A stretch of 64,000 nucleotides of DNA. Origin: Candidatus Pacearchaeota archaeon. GTDB taxonomy: Bacteria > Patescibacteriota > Minisyncoccia > Minisyncoccales > Minisyncoccaceae. Location: contig DAONGN010000001.1 in assembly GCA_035404185.1 (NCBI GenBank), forward strand, positions 248,001 through 312,000, in the 5' to 3' direction. The number at the start of each line of letters is the position of its first letter. Position 1 is the first letter of the stretch. Below are positions 28,419-37,056 of the stretch, piece by piece. A program made the position numbers and the translations under genes. The notes below the pieces were generated by a model. That model did no database searches. It was given only the letters and a program-made list of their open reading frames with translations, and was not told the origin of the DNA.

Positions 28419-29180
28419 ATGACTCGAGTAATCGCTATTGCTAATCAAAAGGGTGGAGTCGGGAAAACAGCAATTGCTGTTAATTTACCCGTGTTTTTAA
28501 CTGCCTTTGGAAAGAAGGTTCTTCTTGTTGATATTGATCCCCAAGCTAATGCTACTTTTTCGATGGGAATAAAACCTAGAGATTTGAATATATCTTTATA
28601 TGAAGCATTATTAGGGCAAGTTTCTCCGAGAGATATCATCAAGAAGACTCCTTTTTTGGCTTTTGATATTATGCCAACTTCACATAATTTAGCTGGAGCT
28701 AATATAGAATTGGTTAACATGGAAAATAGAGAGTTCAAATTAAAAGAAGTATTAGATACAATTAAAGACCAATACGATTTCGTTTTAATAGATTGTCCTC
28801 CTAGTTTAGGATTGTTAACTTTAAATGCTTTGATTGCTGCCGATGAAGTTTTAATTCCAGTTCAATGTGAATATCTAGCAATGGAAGGATTAGGGCAATT
28901 ATTACAGAACATTAAATTGATTAATGATAATTTAGAAATGAATATTAAAGTATTAGGTTCAGTAATGACAATGTACAATAGGAAGAATAGAGTTTGCGCG
29001 GCAATTTCAAAAGATCTAAGAAGAAGCTTTCCTGGTTATGTGTTTGATACTGTTATTCCTCGAACAGTTTCTTTGTCTGAATCTCCTATAACCGGTAAAA
29101 CAATTTTAAGGCACTCTCCTAATTCTCGTGCTGTCCATGCTTTTAGAGAACTAGCACGTGAAATAATATCAAAAAATTAA
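28419..29180 (+). CDS. parA: ParA/Soj chromosome-partitioning ATPase
   Basis: A 253-aa deviant Walker ATPase that moves ParB-bound DNA for chromosome segregation. The deviant Walker A KGGVGKT is at residues 11-17, Walker A' is DIDPQAN near 41, and Walker B is LIDCPPSLG near 122. The size and sequence type match small chromosomal Soj rather than large plasmid ParA with an HTH. parB follows after 11 bp. Confidence 0.95.
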   Translation: MTRVIAIANQKGGVGKTAIAVNLPVFLTAFGKKVLLVDIDPQANATFSMGIKPRDLNISLYEALLGQVSPRDIIKKTPFLAFDIMPTSHNLAGANIELVNMENREFKLKEVLDTIKDQYDFVLIDCPPSLGLLTLNALIAADEVLIPVQCEYLAMEGLGQLLQNIKLINDNLEMNIKVLGSVMTMYNRKNRVCAAISKDLRRSFPGYVFDTVIPRTVSLSESPITGKTILRHSPNSRAVHAFRELAREIISKN

Positions 29181-29191
29181 TAATTTAAAAT

Positions 29192-30070
29192 ATGATTGGA
29201 AAAGGAATTGAATCATTGATACCTAAAAAAGATACTTCTATTCCCGAAGATAAGATTCGTAAGGATTTTATCTTCTGGATTGAGATAGAAAAAATAAAGC
29301 CTAATCCTTATCAGCCTCGTAAAGAATTTGATGAGGAAGCTTTAGAGTCTTTGGGAGAATCAATCAAAAAGTATGGAATACTTCAGCCAATTATAGTTAA
29401 TAAGATAGAAAAAAAGAGCGATAGAGGAATTACATATGAATATCAGATTGTTGCAGGAGAAAGAAGGTGGAGGGCAGCTGATAAAATTGGTTTAAAACAG
29501 GTTCCAGTAATTATTCGTGAGCAGTCAAACAGAGAAAAATTAGAAATAGCTTTAATTGAAAACGTACAAAGAAGGAACTTAAATCCAATTGATAAGGCCG
29601 AGGCTTTTGACAGACTAAGAGAGGAATTTGGTCTTTTAGAAAAAGAAATTGCTAGAATTGCTGGAACAAGCAGAGAAGCTATTGCTAACAGCTTAAGAAT
29701 ATTAGCCTTACCAGTAGAAGTTAAAAAAGCTTTAAAAGAGGGAAGCGTATCAGAGGGGCACGCTAGGGCATTATTGGGATGTAAAGACGTTAAAATGATT
29801 AAAGAGTTATTAGAGGAAATAATAACTAATGGATATTCAGTTAGAGAAACGGAAAGGAGAGTAAAAGAAAGAAATGCTGGAGCTGGTCCTAAAAGAAGCT
29901 TTGTTAAGCAAGTTCCTTTAATGGTTAGCGAGTTTTTAGAAAAGAAAGTTAGACAAATATTAAACTTGGAAAATATAAAGATTGAGAAGAAAAAAGATAG
30001 TATTCAGGTGGTAGTTAATTTCAAGTCAGAAGATGATGTCAACGAATGGCTTAAGAAATTAAGAGGATAA
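29192..30070 (+). CDS. parB: ParB/Spo0J chromosome-partitioning protein
   Basis: A 292-aa centromere-binding CTP hydrolase-type partition protein. The N-terminal ParB domain contains PNPYQPR and the GERRWRA box. A helix-turn-helix follows around IARIAGTSREAIANSLRIL, and the C-terminal dimerisation domain begins near residue 240. It forms an operon with parA. No clear parS site (TGTTTCACGTGAAACA-like) was noticed in the window. Confidence 0.94.
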   Translation: MIGKGIESLIPKKDTSIPEDKIRKDFIFWIEIEKIKPNPYQPRKEFDEEALESLGESIKKYGILQPIIVNKIEKKSDRGITYEYQIVAGERRWRAADKIGLKQVPVIIREQSNREKLEIALIENVQRRNLNPIDKAEAFDRLREEFGLLEKEIARIAGTSREAIANSLRILALPVEVKKALKEGSVSEGHARALLGCKDVKMIKELLEEIITNGYSVRETERRVKERNAGAGPKRSFVKQVPLMVSEFLEKKVRQILNLENIKIEKKKDSIQVVVNFKSEDDVNEWLKKLRG

Positions 30071-30083
30071 TATCGCCAATAAG

Positions 30084-30115
30084 AAAACTGCAAGTTGATA
30101 ATTACTTGCAGTTTT
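30084..30115. terminator. Bidirectional intrinsic terminator between convergent parB and topA
   Basis: A 12-bp perfect inverted repeat (AAAACTGCAAGT, 30084-30095, and its complement, 30104-30115) with an 8-nt loop. The A-run and T-run flanks allow it to work in both directions. The left end of topA, including its stop codon, lies within it. Confidence 0.85.
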
Positions 30116-32117
30116 TGTTTGAACATTTTATTTTTTTTCCTTTTTCTACCATTAAGGCTCCACATTTAGGACACTTTTCTCCGGTTGGTTTATCCCATAA
30201 GGCAAAATTACAATCAGGCCAATTGGGACAGCCATAGAATATTTTACCTTTTTTTGTTTTCTTTTGAGTTATTTCTCCTTGATTACATTCGGGACAGATG
30301 ATGCCTGTCTTTTTTGTTTTATCTTCAATATTTTCAGTATGTTTACAATCAGGGAATCCAGTGCAGGCTAAGAACTTTCCAAATCTTCCTGTTTTAATAG
30401 CTAATGGTTTTCCGCATTTAGGACAAACCTTATCAGTAATAACTGGTTCTTCTTTTTTCTTTTCTACTTCATTGTATTTATTTTCAAGATTTTCATTAAA
30501 GGGAGTATAGAAATCTTTTAAAATAGTTTTCCAGTTTTCGTTCCCTTCAGCGATTTCATCTAGTTCCTTTTCCATGTTAGCAGTGAATTTAATGTCTACT
30601 ATTTGAGGAAAATGTTCAACAAGAATTTGATTAACCGTTGTTCCTATTTCTGTGGGTTCAAATCTTCTTTCTTTGTTTTTCTCAACGTAGTTTCTAGCTT
30701 GGATAGTTGAGATAATAGGAGCATAGGTTGATGGTCTTCCGATTTCGTTTTCTTCTAATTCTTTAATTAAACTGGCTTCAGTATATCTGGCTGGTGGTTG
30801 AGTAAAATGCTGTTCTGGTTTTATATTAACTAAATCAACGTTTTCTTCTTCTTTTAATTGAGGAAGAGTTTTTTCTTCAAACTTCATCGGATAGACCTTT
30901 AAGAATCCATCGAATTTTAAAGTTGATCCATTGCTTTGTAATGTGTAGTTATTGTCTGTTTTAACTTCAACTTTAATTGAATCAAAAATAGCTTCAGTCA
31001 TTTGGGAAGCAACAAATCTATTCCAAATTAGTTTGTATAGTTTTTTGTATTTATCTTCAATCTTTAAACTGTCAGGTTCATTTTCAATGTTTGTTGGCCT
31101 AATAGCTTCATGAGCTTCTTGCGCTCTTCCTTTAGTTTTAAATCTTCTTAATTGATGATAATTATTTCCGAATTTATTATTAATAAAGTTTTGAGCTGAA
31201 TGAAGGGCTTGTTCAGAAAGATTCAAAGAATCTGTTCTGTGATAAGTAATTAAACCTTTTTCATATAGAGTCTGAGCAACACTCATCGTCATTTTAGCTG
31301 GATACCTTAATTTTTTTGAACCTTCTTGTTGCAAAGAAGAAGTTGTAAATGGAGGAAGAGGAGTTCTTTTTGTTTCTTTTTTTTCAATCGAAGCAATTGA
31401 ATATTTAGCTGCCTCCAGTTCTTTTTTAATATCTTCTCCTTGGTCTTTAGTTTTAATTCCCATTTTGGAAATAGCTTTTCCATCTTTCTTGCTTAGAATA
31501 GCTTCGAATTGTTCTTTCGACTCTTTTTCCAATAAAGCAGTTATGCTCCAGTATTCTTCTGGCTTAAAGTTTTTGATTTCATTTTCTCTATCAACTATTA
31601 ATCTAACTGCAACCGATTGAACTCTTCCAGCAGAAAGGCCTCTCATTACTTTTTTCCAAAGGAATGGGGAAAGTTTGTATCCTACAATTCTATCCAAAAC
31701 TCTTCTTGCTTGTTGTGCATCAGCTAAATCAAGATTTAATTCAGTTGGATTTTTTAAAGCCTCTTCAATAGCTGGTTTGGTAATTTCGTGGAAAGATATT
31801 CTTTTATACTTATCTTTATCTAATTTTAGAACTTCAATTAAGTGCCAAGCGATAGCTTCTCCTTCTCGATCAGGATCGGTAGCGACATATACCGTATCAG
31901 CTTTTTCTACTTCTTTTTTGAGAAGGTTAACATTTTTTCTGGCTTTAGTTGGAATAACATATTTAACCTCAAAGTCTTTTTCTACATCAACACCCAGGGT
32001 GCTTTTTGGTAAATCTCTAATGTGTCCATATGAAGAAAGGACGCTTGTTTCGGCGCCTAAGAATTTTTTAATCGTATTAGCTTTGGTTGGACTTTCAACA
32101 ATTATTAATGATTTCAT
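30102..32117 (-). CDS. topA: DNA topoisomerase I (type IA)
   Basis: Relaxes negative supercoils. The 671-aa protein has an N-terminal Toprim domain (IVESPTKANTI; DPDREGEAIAWH), the active-site region GLITYHRTDS near residue 290 with the catalytic Tyr (Met in the common YMRTDS motif is His here), and three C-terminal Cys4 zinc fingers (CPKCGKPL; CPECNQGE; CPKCGALM). It is the last gene of the leftward pth operon, and its stop lies in the terminator shared with parB. It is shorter than E. coli TopA but normal for many bacteria. Confidence 0.96.
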   Translation of the reverse strand: MKSLIIVESPTKANTIKKFLGAETSVLSSYGHIRDLPKSTLGVDVEKDFEVKYVIPTKARKNVNLLKKEVEKADTVYVATDPDREGEAIAWHLIEVLKLDKDKYKRISFHEITKPAIEEALKNPTELNLDLADAQQARRVLDRIVGYKLSPFLWKKVMRGLSAGRVQSVAVRLIVDRENEIKNFKPEEYWSITALLEKESKEQFEAILSKKDGKAISKMGIKTKDQGEDIKKELEAAKYSIASIEKKETKRTPLPPFTTSSLQQEGSKKLRYPAKMTMSVAQTLYEKGLITYHRTDSLNLSEQALHSAQNFINNKFGNNYHQLRRFKTKGRAQEAHEAIRPTNIENEPDSLKIEDKYKKLYKLIWNRFVASQMTEAIFDSIKVEVKTDNNYTLQSNGSTLKFDGFLKVYPMKFEEKTLPQLKEEENVDLVNIKPEQHFTQPPARYTEASLIKELEENEIGRPSTYAPIISTIQARNYVEKNKERRFEPTEIGTTVNQILVEHFPQIVDIKFTANMEKELDEIAEGNENWKTILKDFYTPFNENLENKYNEVEKKKEEPVITDKVCPKCGKPLAIKTGRFGKFLACTGFPDCKHTENIEDKTKKTGIICPECNQGEITQKKTKKGKIFYGCPNWPDCNFALWDKPTGEKCPKCGALMVEKGKKIKCSNKNCK

Positions 32118-32142
32118 GTATTTTTCATATCATTTTTAAAAC

Positions 32143-32754
32143 TTAAAGGCAAATATCATTGGCTGATAAAACTGGAATTGCTCCGCTTAAAATTAAATAA
32201 TCGGTTCCTTCAGAACCAGGAACAGCGTAAATTGTTTTTCCTTGTTCTTGTGCATATTTTACTGTATGCATAGTGCCTGATTTTATTTGTGTTTCAATTA
32301 CTAAAACAGCGGATGATAAACCGGCGGTAAGTCTATTTCTTTGAATGAAAGAAAATTTAGTTGGTCTGGTCTTGCTTGGATATTCAGAAATTAAAAGTCC
32401 TCCTCTTTCTAGAATTTTTTTAGATAGATTTTCATTTTCTTTAGGGTAGATTCTTTCAATTCCAGAAGGGAGAATAGCAATAGTTGATTTATTAGATTTT
32501 AAAGCTGATAAATGTGCGAAGGTATCAATTCCTCTAGCGAGACCAGAAACAATAACAAAATCTTGTGGCAAGTTTTTGATAATTCGTAAACAGATATTTT
32601 TATTTTGATTTAAACAATTTCTTGAGCCAATTACGGCTAGGCAGGGTTGATTCCAGATAATATGTCCTTTGTAATAGATATTTTTAGGAGGATTTTTTAT
32701 TTCCCTTAATTTCTTTGGATATTTTTTATCTTCAAAAGAAATTATTCCCTCCAT
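32143..32754 (-). CDS. dprA: DprA/Smf family DNA-processing protein, Rossmann core only
   Basis: A 203-aa DprA, which loads RecA on incoming single-stranded DNA during natural transformation. The Rossmann-like core is clear: IGSRNCLN, VSGLARGIDTFAH, AILPSGIERIYP, and the GTMHTVKYAQEQGKTIYAVPG segment. It lacks the N-terminal SAM and C-terminal DML1-like domains of larger homologues, a common short form in reduced genomes. It overlaps the upstream SGNH hydrolase gene by 13 bp. A comEC gene at 43125 also points to DNA uptake. Confidence 0.92.
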   Translation of the reverse strand: MEGIISFEDKKYPKKLREIKNPPKNIYYKGHIIWNQPCLAVIGSRNCLNQNKNICLRIIKNLPQDFVIVSGLARGIDTFAHLSALKSNKSTIAILPSGIERIYPKENENLSKKILERGGLLISEYPSKTRPTKFSFIQRNRLTAGLSSAVLVIETQIKSGTMHTVKYAQEQGKTIYAVPGSEGTDYLILSGAIPVLSANDICL

Positions 32755-33332
32755 ATTGATTCAATTGCATTTTTTATTATTCCGAACATCTTTTGATGTC
32801 CGATTGAACTTGGATGCAATCCATCACATAAATCATCATCGTTTATTAATAATCCTAGCATTTCAATAAACATTAAATCATTATCTTCGCAAAAAGATCT
32901 GATAGCCTCATCGTATTCTCCAATACTTTGATTGTTATATGATTTACCGGTTTCGCTTGGGAAATAAGGATTAGTTTTGGTTTCATCTACATTAGTTAAA
33001 CCGATGAATATAATTTTATCAGTGAATTGTTTTGCTTTATCTGTAAGAGAGGCTAGATTGTTACGAAATTTTTCTAAATTTACGGGCTTATTTTCTTTTA
33101 TGCTTAATGAGTCATTTATTCCGATGGCAAAGATGATAATATCTGGTTTTCTAGCTTCTGTCTCAACAGCAAATCTTTTAAGTAGTTCTTCGGTGGTATC
33201 TCCAGATATTCCAAGATTGTAAACATCAATGTCTTCAGTCATTAAATAATTTTTTAATCGATCAGCCCATCCTCCTTTTTCGTAGTCGCTGGCTCCCCAA
33301 GCTATGCTGTCTCCAAATATACAAATTGTCAT
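32742..33332 (-). CDS. SGNH/GDSL-family hydrolase
   Basis: A 196-aa SGNH hydrolase. Block I is FGDSIAWG (catalytic Ser9), block II has Gly in LGISGDTTEEL, block III is GIND, and block V is DGLHPSSIGH with the catalytic Asp and His. There is no signal peptide, so it is probably cytoplasmic. Such enzymes act as lipases, thioesterases or carbohydrate esterases; the substrate is unknown. It overlaps pth and dprA. Confidence 0.9.
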   Translation of the reverse strand: MTICIFGDSIAWGASDYEKGGWADRLKNYLMTEDIDVYNLGISGDTTEELLKRFAVETEARKPDIIIFAIGINDSLSIKENKPVNLEKFRNNLASLTDKAKQFTDKIIFIGLTNVDETKTNPYFPSETGKSYNNQSIGEYDEAIRSFCEDNDLMFIEMLGLLINDDDLCDGLHPSSIGHQKMFGIIKNAIESIWRE

Positions 33333-33868
33333 ACAATTAAATCAATAATTTCATTAATTATTAATTCAGCCGCTTTTTCTATGACTCCCATAGCAATAAT
33401 TTCTTCTGCTTTGCTGAAGTTTTTTAAAACCACGTCTTCAAGAGAATTATTTTTAAATGATGGATCATCAGAAGCAATGCCCAATTTTAATCTTTTGAAT
33501 TCATTAGTTTTCAATTCATCGATAATTGATCTAACTCCATTGTGTCCAGCGGCGCTTCTTCCCTCAACCTCTTTTATTTCTCCTAAATTAGTTTCGGCAT
33601 CATCATGAATGACAATTATATCTTTAGGCGATATCTTATAGTAAGAAGCAATGCTTTTTATCGCTTTACCAGATTGATTCATATATGTCTGAGGCTTGAC
33701 CAAAAGAACTTCTCCTTTTTTTGAAATCAAAGCATTGTGTTCTTTTTCCAATTTAAATTCAGGAAAGCTACACTTTCTTTGAATTTCATCAACAACCATG
33801 AAGCCATAGTTGTGCCTGGTTTTCTCATATTCAGGCCCGTAGTTTCCTAGACCAGTAATTAATTTCAT
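33329..33868 (-). CDS. pth: Peptidyl-tRNA hydrolase
   Basis: Releases peptides from prematurely dropped peptidyl-tRNA. The 179-aa bacterial Pth has the N-terminal LITGLGNYGPEYEKTRHNYGF (catalytic His18), KPQTYMNQSG (Asn) and VIHDDAETNLG (Asp). It is the first gene of the leftward operon, with a TATAAT box 6 nt upstream of its ATG. Confidence 0.96.
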   Translation of the reverse strand: MKLITGLGNYGPEYEKTRHNYGFMVVDEIQRKCSFPEFKLEKEHNALISKKGEVLLVKPQTYMNQSGKAIKSIASYYKISPKDIIVIHDDAETNLGEIKEVEGRSAAGHNGVRSIIDELKTNEFKRLKLGIASDDPSFKNNSLEDVVLKNFSKAEEIIAMGVIEKAAELIINEIIDLIV

Positions 33869-33874
33869 ATACCT

Positions 33875-33903
33875 ATTATATGTATTTTTGAGAAAATAGT
33901 AAA
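33875..33903 (-). promoter_or_regulatory. Putative leaderless promoter of the pth operon
   Basis: On the minus strand: TTTACT (33898-33903), a 17-nt spacer and TATAAT (33875-33880), 6 nt before the pth ATG at 33868. Confidence 0.65.
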
Positions 33904-33905
33904 CC

Positions 33906-33934
33906 TTGCTTAAAAATTACTTTTCCCTTATAAT
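33906..33934 (+). promoter_or_regulatory. Putative leaderless promoter of lepB
   Basis: TTGCTT (33906-33911), a 17-nt spacer and a perfect TATAAT (33929-33934), 9 nt before the ATG at 33944. It is back-to-back with the pth promoter; the two -35 boxes are 2 bp apart. Confidence 0.7.
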
Positions 33935-33943
33935 AGTCTTATT

Positions 33944-34519
33944 ATGGAATCAAGAGAAGTTTTTACCTTTCTATTAGACTCTTTAAAGATACTATTAATT
34001 GCTTTAGCAATAGTTATTCCCATAAGAATGCTGTTATTTCAGCCTTTTATGGTAAAGGGGTCTTCAATGGAGCCTAATTATCATTCAGGTGATTATTTAA
34101 TTATCGATGAATTATCGTATAAACTAAGAGAACCTCAAAGAGGAGAGGTTATTGTTTTTAAATATCCATTGAATCCTTCATACAGATATATTAAGAGAAT
34201 TATTGGATTACCAGGCGAAACAATAGAAATAAAGAATGGAGAAGTATTTGTTGGTAATAATAATGGAGAATTTAAAAAAGTTGATGAAAGTTTGTATCTT
34301 TCTACCAAGGTTCAAGAAGAATGGAAAAGTACTAATTATAATCCATTAACCTTGAAAGCAAATGAATATTTTGTAATGGGAGATAATAGAAATAATTCTT
34401 CTGATTCAAGAGTGTGGGGAGTTCTTCCTGCAAACAACATAACAGGGAGAGTATTATTAAGACTTTCTCCTTATGAAATATTAGTTAACACTTTAAGTCA
34501 AAATGCGACAACAAATTAA
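33944..34519 (+). CDS. lepB: Signal peptidase I
   Basis: Removes signal peptides at the outer face of the membrane. The 191-aa protein has one N-terminal transmembrane helix (residues ~13-35), the Ser nucleophile in GSSMEPNY near residue 43, the Lys general base in RYIKRIIGLPG near residue 86, and the C-terminal box VMGDNRNNSSDSR. It fits the many secreted or anchored proteins seen here. It is followed 3 bp later by hisS. Confidence 0.95.
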   Translation: MESREVFTFLLDSLKILLIALAIVIPIRMLLFQPFMVKGSSMEPNYHSGDYLIIDELSYKLREPQRGEVIVFKYPLNPSYRYIKRIIGLPGETIEIKNGEVFVGNNNGEFKKVDESLYLSTKVQEEWKSTNYNPLTLKANEYFVMGDNRNNSSDSRVWGVLPANNITGRVLLRLSPYEILVNTLSQNATTN

Positions 34520-34522
34520 AAT

Positions 34523-35806
34523 ATGAGTAAACCAAAATTTCAAACGGTAACAGGAATGCACGATATTCTTCCTCAAGACCAAGCGTATTATGAAAAAATA
34601 CAGGAGGCAGCGAAGAAGGTTTTTTCGTTCTATGATTTTGAAAAAATAGACACTCCTATTCTAGAAGATGCTAATTTATTTATTAAAAGCGTGGGAGAGA
34701 ACACTGATATTGTTGAAAAAGAAATGTTTACTTTAAAAACTAAAGGTAAGGATTCTTTAGTTTTAAGACCAGAAGGAACAGCCTCGATAATGAGAGCATA
34801 TCTTGAACATGGTTTTCTTTCTTTACCCCAACCGGTCAGACTTTGGTATTATGGACCATTTTTTAGATATGAAAAACCTCAAGCAGGAAGATATAGACAA
34901 TTTAATCAATTTGGAGTAGAAATTATCGGAGAAGCAGATCCAATCGTTGATGTTCAAACTATTTTAGTAATGTATAGTGTTCTTAATGATTTAGGATTAA
35001 AAGGATTAATGGTTAAAGTTAATTCAATTGGAGACGATAATTGCCGTCCTTTATACAGAAAAGCTTTGGTTAAGTATTTAAGAGAAAAGAAATCAGGATT
35101 ATGTTCTGATTGTCAAAAAAGAATGAAAGTTAATCCTTTGAGGGTTTTAGACTGCAAGAATGAAAAATGCCAAGAAGTATTGTCTTCAGCTCCTCAAAGC
35201 GTTGATTATTTATGTGAGGGATGCAAAAAACATTTGAAAGATGTCTTAGAATATCTAGATGAATTGAAAGTTCCTTATTGTTTAGATAGTCGTCTTGTTC
35301 GTGGGCTTGATTATTATACAAGAACCGTTTTTGAGATAGAATCCACAAAAGCAGGAGAAAATACGGGGGGAGTCTTGGCAGGAGGGGGAAGATATGATAA
35401 CTTATCAAAGATGCTCGGAGGAGGAGAAACACCTGCTTGCGGAGCGGCTGCAGGAGTAGAAAGGATTATCGCGGAAATGAAAGAGAATAAAGCGAGAGTC
35501 AGCTTTTCTTCAGTTCCTGAAATATTTTTTGCTCAGATCGGACCTTTGGCCAAAAAGAAAAGTTTACCTATTTTAGAAGATTTAAGAAAAGCTGGAATTA
35601 AGGTAGGAGAAGCTTTTGGAAAAGACGCTTTAAAGGCCCAATTAGGAAAAGCGAGTAGGTTGGGCTCTAAAGTAGTTTTAATTTTAGGACAAAGAGAAGC
35701 CTTAAATAATATGATATTGGTAAGGAATATGCAGACAGCTAAACAGGTCGAAGTAAAACAAGAAGACATTATAAAAGAAGTTAAGAATATATTAAAAGAA
35801 AAATAG
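34523..35806 (+). CDS. hisS: Histidyl-tRNA synthetase
   Basis: Charges tRNA-His. The 427-aa class II enzyme has motif 2 (FRYEKPQAGRYRQFNQFG), the histidine-specific RGLDYYTRTVFE segment near residue 260, and a C-terminal anticodon-binding domain. A cysteine-rich insertion (CSDCQKRM, CKNEKC, CEGCKKH) lies near residues 195-240, as in many bacterial HisRS. It is in an operon with lepB and rpsU (1-bp gap). Confidence 0.96.
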   Translation: MSKPKFQTVTGMHDILPQDQAYYEKIQEAAKKVFSFYDFEKIDTPILEDANLFIKSVGENTDIVEKEMFTLKTKGKDSLVLRPEGTASIMRAYLEHGFLSLPQPVRLWYYGPFFRYEKPQAGRYRQFNQFGVEIIGEADPIVDVQTILVMYSVLNDLGLKGLMVKVNSIGDDNCRPLYRKALVKYLREKKSGLCSDCQKRMKVNPLRVLDCKNEKCQEVLSSAPQSVDYLCEGCKKHLKDVLEYLDELKVPYCLDSRLVRGLDYYTRTVFEIESTKAGENTGGVLAGGGRYDNLSKMLGGGETPACGAAAGVERIIAEMKENKARVSFSSVPEIFFAQIGPLAKKKSLPILEDLRKAGIKVGEAFGKDALKAQLGKASRLGSKVVLILGQREALNNMILVRNMQTAKQVEVKQEDIIKEVKNILKEK

Positions 35807-35807
35807 T

Positions 35808-36029
35808 ATGAAGATACAGAAGCAATTAAGAGAAACTTCTCAATCTTTAGTGTATCGCTTTACAAAAGCCGTTCAAAAAAGTGGTGTCTTGGTTGAAGCT
35901 AGAAAAAGAAGATTCACCAAAAGAACAAAAAGCGAAAACATGCAAAGAAGAGCTGCCCTAGTTAAGGTAGAAAAAAAGAAGGAGTTTGATAAAGCCAAAA
36001 AATTGGGCAAAACCATAAATAAAAAATAA
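35808..36029 (+). CDS. rpsU: 30S ribosomal protein bS21
   Basis: A 73-aa basic protein matching S21: VYRFTKAVQKSGVLVEARKR followed by the RRFTKR and Lys-rich tail. S21 sits near the anti-Shine-Dalgarno end of 16S rRNA and influences initiation on structured or SD-containing mRNAs, which is of interest given the leaderless promoters seen here. yqeY follows directly, the usual rpsU-yqeY order. Confidence 0.9.
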   Translation: MKIQKQLRETSQSLVYRFTKAVQKSGVLVEARKRRFTKRTKSENMQRRAALVKVEKKKEFDKAKKLGKTINKK

Positions 36030-36030
36030 T

Positions 36031-36528
36031 ATGATCGTTGAAGAAATTAAAAAAGATTTAATTTCTGCGCTAAAAGAAAAAAATGAACTAGCCGTCTCTA
36101 CCTTGAGAATGGTAACTTCTTCTATCTTTAATAAAGAAATGGAAAAGAGAGTTAAAGTTTTAGAAGTTGAACCAAATTTAAGCGAAGAACAAATAAAAGA
36201 GAGGGTTAAATTAACAGACGAAGAAGTGATAGAAGTTCTTTCTTCTGAAGTTAAAAAAAGAAGAGATAGTATTAGTCAATTTGAGCAGGGAGGTAGAACT
36301 GATTTGATTGAAAAAGAGAAGAGCGAGTTAGAAGTTTTAAAAAAATATCTTCCGAAAGAGTTGACAGAGGATGAGATTAGAAAAATTATTAAAGATTCGA
36401 TTGCCAAAACAGGAGCAACGACAATGAAAGATATCGGAATTGTAATGAAAGAAGTTTCTCCACAGACAAAAGGCAAAGCAGATGGAAACATTGTGGCGAA
36501 GATTGTGAGAGAAGAGTTAGGAAATTAA
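36031..36528 (+). CDS. yqeY: YqeY/GatB-domain family protein
   Basis: A 165-aa protein with the GatB/YqeY-type helical domains: the N-terminal KDLISALKEKNELAVSTLRM and the C-terminal MKDIGIVMKEVSPQTKGKADG, similar to the tRNA-binding tail of GatB. It may assist amidotransferase or tRNA handling; the exact role is unknown. It is encoded directly after rpsU, as in many bacteria, and followed by two terminators. Confidence 0.92.
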   Translation: MIVEEIKKDLISALKEKNELAVSTLRMVTSSIFNKEMEKRVKVLEVEPNLSEEQIKERVKLTDEEVIEVLSSEVKKRRDSISQFEQGGRTDLIEKEKSELEVLKKYLPKELTEDEIRKIIKDSIAKTGATTMKDIGIVMKEVSPQTKGKADGNIVAKIVREELGN

Positions 36529-36535
36529 TTACAAG

Positions 36536-36556
36536 CCGCTTAAAAAGCGGTTTTTT
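36536..36556 (+). terminator. Intrinsic terminator (first of two) after yqeY
   Basis: CCGCTT / AAGCGG stem (36536-36541 and 36545-36550) with a 3-nt loop, then six T. Confidence 0.85.
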
Positions 36557-36564
36557 CATACTTT

Positions 36565-36588
36565 AAAGGCCTTAAACGGGCCTTTTTT
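36565..36588 (+). terminator. Intrinsic terminator (second of two) after yqeY
   Basis: AAAGGCC / GGCCTTT stem (36565-36571 and 36579-36585) with a 7-nt loop, then more T. With the preceding hairpin it makes a tandem terminator insulating the ybeY-ftsA-ftsZ unit. Confidence 0.8.
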
Positions 36589-36596
36589 GGCTAAAC

Positions 36597-36625
36597 TTGC
36601 AATAACCTTCTTAATTTAGTAAAAT
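36597..36625 (+). promoter_or_regulatory. Promoter of the ybeY-ftsA-ftsZ operon
   Basis: TTGCAA (36597-36602), a 17-nt spacer and TAAAAT (36620-36625), 13 nt before the ATG at 36639. This is a short leader of about 6 nt rather than a strictly leaderless start. Confidence 0.6.
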
Positions 36626-36638
36626 AGAGAAAAAGCAA

Positions 36639-37043
36639 ATGATAGAAATAAACAATCTTTCGAAGAATTATAAAAAGATAGACAAAGTTTTTTTGAAAAA
36701 AGTTGCTGAGAAAGTTCTGAGAGGAGAAAAGAATAAAAAAAAGATAGAATTGTCTATTGCTATTGTTAATCCGGAAGAAATTAAAAAATTAAATAAGAAA
36801 TATAGAAATATTAACAAGCCAACCGATGTTCTTTCGTTCGGAGAAATAGGCGAAGACATTTCAGAAGTAGTTATTTGTCCTGAAGAAGTAGAAAAGAATG
36901 GAAAAGATTTTAAAAAAGAGTTAACATTAGTTTTAATTCATGGGATCCTTCATCTTTTCAAATACGATCATGAGAAGACAAAGAAAGAGGCGGAGAAAAT
37001 GTTTCAAAAACAAGAAGAATATTTTTCTAAGATTAAATTTTAA
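36639..37043 (+). CDS. ybeY: YbeY endoribonuclease / rRNA maturation factor
   Basis: A 134-aa metalloprotein with the zinc motif HGILHLFKYDH (three His, near residues 105-115) and upstream ADxLSF-type motif TDVLSFG. YbeY processes 16S rRNA 3' ends and aids ribosome quality control. It heads a unit with ftsA and ftsZ. Confidence 0.94.
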   Translation: MIEINNLSKNYKKIDKVFLKKVAEKVLRGEKNKKKIELSIAIVNPEEIKKLNKKYRNINKPTDVLSFGEIGEDISEVVICPEEVEKNGKDFKKELTLVLIHGILHLFKYDHEKTKKEAEKMFQKQEEYFSKIKF

Positions 37044-37056
37044 TTAAATAAGCAAC

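Noticed and set aside
31675-32139. Long antisense frames such as those opposite topA, ftsA or dnaG
   Set aside because: They lie wholly on conserved genes of the other strand, have low-complexity Ser/Phe/Leu-rich translations, and lack start signals.
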